DNA of 64,000 nucleotides from Umbelopsis ramanniana AG (lineage: Eukaryota > Mucoromycota > Umbelopsidomycetes > Umbelopsidales > Umbelopsidaceae), in NCBI RefSeq assembly GCF_025399195.1, contig NW_026252089.1, forward strand, positions 496,001 to 560,000, in the 5' to 3' direction. A program made the position numbers and the translations under genes. Numbering within the stretch: position 1 is the first letter of the stretch; every line of letters begins with the position of its first letter. Shown here one piece after another: positions 58,943 to 64,000 of the stretch. The notes below the pieces were generated by a model. That model was not told the origin of the DNA. It ran no database searches and saw nothing but the letters and a program-made list of their open reading frames with translations.

Positions 58943-60276
58943 ATGGATTTCAATTCTTACCTCGATAAAGCCAACGATCTTTTGTCCAAGGACATTGTCG
59001 TTGATGGGCGCGTCATACCTGTCAAATATGTGGCTGGTGCTGCTGGCGCTGTCGTGGGCTTATCTGCTTTGAAGGTAAATCAACAGAATAGTAAAGGCAT
59101 CGATAGTTTTGGGAAACGTTTTGTCCTAAAGCCTACCGAAACCAGACATACTTCAACGGTGCAACAAATACCAGCAAAAAAAGACTTGATGGCAAAACCG
59201 CTCTCATTACAGGTTAGTCAAGTTAGAATGCCTTTTGTCAAAAGACCGTGGTATACTCAATGATAAAATGGTTAGGTGCAAATGACGGTATCGGAAAGGA
59301 AACCGCCATTGACTTGGCAAAGCGTGGAGCCACTGTGATTATCGCATGTCGTTCATCTGAAAAGTCCAACAAGGCCTTGGCTGATATTCGTCGAGCTAGC
59401 AACAACAACAATGTTTTCTTGGAATCGATCGACCTTTCTGACTTGGACACCGTCAAAGCCTTTGCTAACCATTATCTCGAATCCGGAAGACCCATTCATA
59501 TTCTCATCAACAATGCTGGTATCATGGCTCTGCCTGTTCGAAAGGAGTCCAAACAAGGTTACGAATTGCAGGTGGGTGGGGATCGGAGAAACAGTGCTAC
59601 CGACATTCGTAATCCCCAGATATTAACACTTGCGTAACCGGCCGTTTTTTTCCAGTTTGCCACCAACCATTTGGCCCATTTCTTGCTCACGGAACTTTTG
59701 CTTCCGGTCGTCAAGAAGTCCGCCCCTGCTCGTATCATTAACCTCTCCAGTAGAGCCATGTACAATGGTGTCATCCACTTTGACGATATCCAGTTGAAGA
59801 AGAATTACCAAAGTTGGAAGTCTTATCATCAGAGCAAGTTGGCTAATGTCTTGTATAGTGGCTACTTGGCCCGCCAGCTGAAGGGCACAGGTGTCTTCGT
59901 TGCTGTAAGTACAGTCGATTGTTGAATCGATACAGAAGCTTCATTTTTCTAACTGGGTCGATTTTTACTTCGGGTTTAGGCTGTTCACCCTGGTGTGGTA
60001 AGAACCAGCTTGTCAAGATACATGACTGAAGGTTTCATGTACAAGGTAGCTGCCGTCGCCATCTATCCACCACTATACCTCGTCACCAAAAGTCCTAAGC
60101 AGGGTGCTCAAACCACCTTGTACGTGGCTACCTCTAATAATGTCAACGATTCCAATTCTGGCGAATATTGGGCTGACTGCAGAGTTGTCCATGGCAAAAA
60201 CAAGTACCAACACGACAAGGCCGTTGAGGATAATTTGATTGCTGTCAGCAAGGAGCTCGTGGCCAAATGGCTTTGA
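58943..60276 (+). CDS. Short-chain dehydrogenase/reductase, retinol-dehydrogenase-like
   Basis: NAD(P)-dependent oxidoreductase of the classical SDR fold, similar in layout to RDH11-14; lipid or sterol carbonyls are likely substrates but not proven. Exons are 58943..59074, 59146..59212, 59276..59571, 59656..59904 and 59980..60276, giving 346 aa. A hydrophobic anchor (VKYVAGAAGAVVGLSALK) is followed by YFNG and LDGKTALITGANDGIGKETA, the cofactor motif TGxxxGIG, completed across an intron. HILINNAGIM is the NNAG motif, NLSSRA supplies the catalytic Ser, YHQSK the YxxxK pair, and AVHPGVVRTSL the family HPG motif. The first intron has alternatives; the 71-nt form best restores the RDH pattern. 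Confidence 0.9.
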
Positions 60277-60547
60277 GCCCTCCCCCAAATTGCTATAGAA
60301 CGAAAGCCGCTCTACCGTGTTGTATTGCATGAATGATAGCTAAAAAAGATCAAAACCAATGTAGCATGCCATTAAAATAACCATGATTGTAATTTATAAC
60401 GATTTGTAACACATCCTCCGTTCGCGTTTCGTAGTTTATACGCGCGTTTTGACAAAGAATATTCAGTCAGAAAAGCGGAGCCATAAGCTGGACTTTTGTT
60501 CCTTTGAATTTTCGCCGTCCAACTCTCAAAAATTTTTCAGAGAGCTG

Positions 60548-60553
60548 TATAAG
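60548..60553 (+). promoter_or_regulatory. TATA-like element, putative small-gene promoter
   Basis: TATAAG followed 30-70 bp later by a C/T-rich stretch with CATC repeats (60586-60624) and a GTAAGT donor at 60626. This looks like a core promoter with a spliced 5' leader feeding the small gene at 60823. Confidence 0.4.
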
Positions 60554-60822
60554 AATCGCTAGAATTTTTCCCAATTTCTTCTCCTTTGCATCGACTATCC
60601 ATCCATCCATTCATCCATCCAAAACGTAAGTTGACACATCTCTTTTACTCTGTTACCTCGTAGATGATAATGATGCCTTGCAAAATGGGAATCTCTCTGA
60701 CGAAAATAACTCATGTGGATAACTTGTTTATTTTGCTCTGAATATCATTCTACCGTCATCAACCACTTTTTGGTTCCTTATACTTCTTACTAACAACATT
60801 GTTTAGTGGTTTGTTTTTTCAG

Positions 60823-61026
60823 ATGGTCTACCTCCCTTCCTTATCTACGAATAGAATATGGTATGTATTTTTTTTCTTGGCTACCGGATGGTCCCATGGC
60901 CAGGTATGGAGCAAAGGAATTGGGATCAAGCAATGATTACATGGATTCATGCATGCACCACGCTGAATCAAAACCTCTTCCGGAGGCTATTGATGAGAAA
61001 CAACCCATACTTCAGTCTTCAAAATG
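60823..61026 (+). CDS. Tentative small spliced gene, 53 aa, unknown
   Basis: Weakly supported. A TATA-like element, a 5' leader, a GTAAGT donor (60626) and an acceptor (CAG at 60820-60822) directly before ATG 60823 suggest a transcript with a 197-nt leader intron. Exons 60823..60860 and 60904..61026 would give a 53-residue protein starting MVYLPSLSTNRIWYGAK and ending in an acidic, polar tail (KPLPEAIDEKQPILQSSK). The coding intron would be only 43 nt. Without it, the frame gives 37 residues with a hydrophobic stretch (YVFFFLATGW). A third frame (start 60906) gives 60 residues with a hydrophobic end. I cannot assign a family or choose between them firmly. Confidence 0.35.
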
Positions 61027-63480
61027 AGCGTATCCCTATCCTTGCTTCTATACCTGTCATCCTATCCATACTGTTTCAGTACGTATAATTCGTCGTACTA
61101 ACCTATTATACCCTCTATAGATGTAAGTTGGCGTAGTAAGGTTTTGGTATAGAAGTCACTAGATGGTCCACATGAGAAATAAACAACTTGAAAATTACAA
61201 TATTTGGTCAATGTGGGCGGGCGTGCCTGCGAACGTCATAGTCTTCTGACTGAAAGTGCGGATGTAAACATCATGGGTAAATGCAAATATCTGAGACATG
61301 CAAGCCAATGGGCATGCAGAATATAACAAGGCACCGGTAAGCTGTATAGACATGGTCTCTAACGTCATGAAGAAATCACCCGGTATACGTCGAAATGACC
61401 GCCCTACCCAAGCTAAGATCTCGATGTGATATCATGCTCTTCATTACAAGAATGATACCACTACACTACCCATCTCGATTGCAGACCTCAGTAGGCACCT
61501 CGTTTCTGACAGGCGACTAGCAGCGGATCTACAAATTGAAACTCTAGCTGACCCCAGCCCACCCGAGGTATAGACATCGCAGAAGGTGGGCGCACCATGG
61601 ACTGTTTCCCATACTACGTTATCTTGGAGAACAGCCATCATACGCTTTATATCGAGTCTAGCTCATACCACTGGATCTAGCCTACCGAAAGGTCTCCTTC
61701 CTTTTTTTTTTTTTTTTTTTGTATTCATTCATTTCTGAATATGTTAATCTTTAGTGGCAAGGGTGAAACAACAAGAGTGTGCAAAACGTTCGCTGTTTGA
61801 CATATATGACGCCACATTTTGAGTACAGACTGCTCAGGTAGGCAAACAACAATGTAGACAAGTCTTTGGGTTCAGATGTTTGGTCTAAATGCGAAAGGGT
61901 TTTCCAATTTTTTTTATTTCACTTGGTTTATTATGGGGCAATCGTTTAAAAGTGCGAATGGCGGTTTCAAGAGGGCTAGGATATTACCGTTTTATGACTG
62001 GGAGCCCAGGCAAAGGGGACGAGAAGGGAGCGACCATACGACACAGTACGATGAGTTCCGTGCCGCGGTACAGAAGGGTAGGCGAAAAGCTCCATAGAGT
62101 TCAGCCTCGAGTAGGGGACGGACGTCTGAGATGGACGTAGATCAATATATGGCTGAAAAGCAAGCAAAAACAATTTGATTGAACCTCAATCGATATGAAA
62201 GCAACTTACGACTTACGAAGGCATGCGACCGGTAGGTACATGCTTATTGAGACGTACCAAGCCAAACAAATGCCTTCATATTAGCCAGTCTAATAATGAA
62301 AGGTCAATCGATAGACTGTATGTGTATAGTTAAAATAGTGTTTGAAAGATTCAGTTTGAATTCGGAAGTTAGGGCTACATACCGGAGGTGCTTGAGGCAA
62401 CTCTTTTTTTTTTTGGAAGATGCTAGATTATAATTTTTTTATCGATCTTTTATAGGTGTAAGACATCGTCATGATTTCGAAATGATCCTTCTGTGCTGTT
62501 TATCTATTCGTCCGTGGATGAGTGTTGGGGGTTGGTGGTCACGTCGACGTCATCGTGTCCCTTCGCCATGGTACTTGCGTCTTGCTACCTTTGCATGAAT
62601 TTTTTCCTTCCAAAAAAAAAAAAAAAAAGGGCAAAGAAGGCAATGATGCATAATGCAGTGTGTTTAATCTATATTGACCACATCGCTCACAATGTAATGT
62701 TCAACGCATTTATTTACGGTATTCATGATGAGAGAAACCGAGAAAAAAAAAAAAAATATATAGACTGTCGCAAAACACATGTTACCTTTGCTCAATGTCT
62801 CAGGCCCTCTCTTTCTTCTTAACTTTTTTATCTTTCTCATCGTATTGTACTGCCCAATGTATAAAGCGGCAACGTTGCACCACTCATCTCACTAACCTCC
62901 CCGAAACCATCACCGTATATTCTTCAACCTGTTGTTTTCATGGTATGATCCCCATATTAGCCTATGCCATGGTTAATCAGGGTCATCATGCCTATACCAA
63001 GACTCATAATGATCTGAGGCATATAGCTGTGGCGGCATGCACATATTGAATCTCATCGGAACTGTCAAAATATGGATGTATATGGGCAAGTGGCTATCGA
63101 TCCAAGTGGGTTTAGGTATCTCCGTTTAAATATGAGATGTATAGATGAAATACGGATACCAGAGCTATAATTATGGTAGAATGATGAGGTTTGCATGGTT
63201 CGATATGTGAAAACGTATAGGATGACATAGGCTACATTTTTATAGCGCGAAAGGCAACGGTTGAAAGAAGGGGCAAGCGGTCGGCCGGGACTCCAAACCA
63301 CCCTGGGAAACTTTAGGCGGAGTCAAGCTGTCAAGTGCCATAACTGGCGGCTCGTTTCCCACTGTGAAAGGTGCGTCAAGGCCATGTGACTGGGCCTCGC
63401 ATTTTATTGAAAAAAAAGAATATAAACAGCTCATTTTATTATTATTCTAACTTGTTTCCTTATTATAATTCTCCACAAAC
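61027..63480. other. Long intergenic region, no certain gene
   Basis: About 2.45 kb before the ornithine aminotransferase gene. Contains poly-T near 61701-61720 and poly-A near 62611-62628 and 62742-62755. Short frames only; the one with a hydrophobic leader (62795-63049, 84 codons) is noted as a finding. No transposon ends, tRNA or rRNA are recognised. Confidence 0.45.
63421..63426 (+). promoter_or_regulatory. TATA box of the ornithine aminotransferase gene
   Basis: TATAAA 60 bp upstream of the ATG at 63481. About 90 bp further upstream (63320-63325) a GAGTCA half-match to the Gcn4/CpcA site occurs, which would suit an amino-acid gene but is short enough to be chance. Confidence 0.5.
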
Positions 63481-64000
63481 ATGGTATCTTCTGCTTCTTC
63501 AAAGGGTTCTCTCTCTACCAGCGACGTTATCTCCTTTGAACATAACTATGGTGCTCACAAGTAAGTGCTTTGATCTCATGTCATCCATCCATTGAAACAG
63601 TGTGGACGCTGACGCTTGCCATGCAGCTATCACCCTCTTCCTGTTGTCTTCTCCAAGGCTCAAGGTATTTGGGTTTGGGATCCTGAAGGTAACAAGTACA
63701 TGGATTTCCTCTCTGCCTACTCTGCTGTGAACCAGGGCCACTGCCACCCAAAGATTGTGCAAGCCTTGTGTGACCAGGCTCAGAAGCTTACCTTATCTTC
63801 GCGTGCGTTCTACAACGATGTGTTTGGCAAGTACGCCAAGTATGTGACTGAGTACTTTGGCTACGATATGGTACTTCCCATGAACACGGGTGCTGAAGCC
63901 GTTGAGACTGCCATCAAGCTTGCCCGCAAGTGGGGTTATGTTAAGAAGGGTATTCCAGAGAACCAAGCCATTGTTCTCAGTTGCCAGGACAACTTCCACG
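63481..64000 (+). CDS. CAR2: Ornithine aminotransferase (3' partial)
   Basis: PLP enzyme (class III aminotransferase) converting ornithine and 2-oxoglutarate to glutamate-5-semialdehyde and glutamate in arginine catabolism. Exons are 63481..63560 and 63627..>64000; the gene runs off the window. The N terminus is short, Ser-rich and lacks an Arg-rich presequence, so it is probably cytosolic like yeast Car2. [56 protein letters not shown] and [20 protein letters not shown] match OAT closely; the last is the PLP-phosphate-binding TGAEA segment. The catalytic lysine lies beyond the window. Confidence 0.95.

Noticed and set aside
61876-62173. Overlapping short frames of 65-83 codons on both strands
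   Set aside because: Three competing frames, no family features and no promoter or splice evidence.

Overview
This is a eukaryotic nuclear window, almost certainly fungal and most likely from Mucoromycota (a mucoralean-type mould). The clade is inferred from four things: intron-dense genes with short introns (mostly 45-100 nt, GTAAGT-like donors), moderate GC with frequent poly-T/poly-A tracts, typically fungal proteins (Bzz1, Kin1, ERG3, Vph1, an ArAE/FUSC-type transporter), and a SAMHD1-type dNTPase. I see no rRNA, tRNA, CRISPR array or intact transposon. I rebuilt gene models by hand from consensus splice sites, frame continuity and family motifs. Each multi-exon model listed with full exons sums to a multiple of three.

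Layout: 1-1064 mitochondrial carrier (5'-truncated, +); 1278-2995 PKA-type catalytic subunit (-); 5124-6643 NAD-isocitrate dehydrogenase IDH2 (-); 7318-10553 Kin1/MARK kinase with KA1 (+); 12435-13483 Pho80-like cyclin (+); 14978-15646 FAM210/DUF1279 (+); 16251-17498 F-box/LRR-like (+); 18063-18566 SDHAF2 (+); 18801-19766 ZNF830-like (-); 19902-21418 two-RRM nucleolar protein (+); 21545-23756 SAMHD1-like (-); 23945-25180 RPS3 (+); 25396-26060 ricin-type beta-trefoil protein (-); 27495-30883 V-ATPase subunit a (+); 31134-31429 PLDc_N-like membrane peptide (+); 31720-35394 long coiled-coil protein (-); 36693-37879 proteasome alpha2 (+); 38011-41865 SNF2 helicase (-); 42151-43629 Msp1/ATAD1 (-); 44257-44703 RVxF-containing small protein (+); 45684-49455 Ctf4/AND-1 (-); 49644-52984 FUSC/ArAE transporter (-); 53695-56668 Bzz1 F-BAR/C1/SH3 (+); 56960-58133 ERG3 (+); 58943-60276 short-chain dehydrogenase (+); 60823-61026 tentative small gene (+); 63481-end ornithine aminotransferase (+).

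The genes are mainly housekeeping: TCA/mitochondria (carrier, IDH2, FAM210, SDHAF2, Msp1), signalling (PKA, Kin1, cyclin), ribosome/RNA (RPS3, RRM protein, ZNF830), replication and nucleotide pools (Ctf4, SAMHD1, SNF2), membranes (V-ATPase, ERG3, Bzz1, FUSC). No operon-like functional cluster is apparent. Several genes sit head-to-head over short shared promoters.

The most unusual signals concern splicing: a predicted 3-nt exon in RPS3, an 11-nt exon and alternative in-frame donors in the SAMHD1 homologue, a GC-AG intron in VPH1, and a stop-free 63-nt intron plus a 20-nt exon in BZZ1. I found no convincing undescribed multi-gene system.
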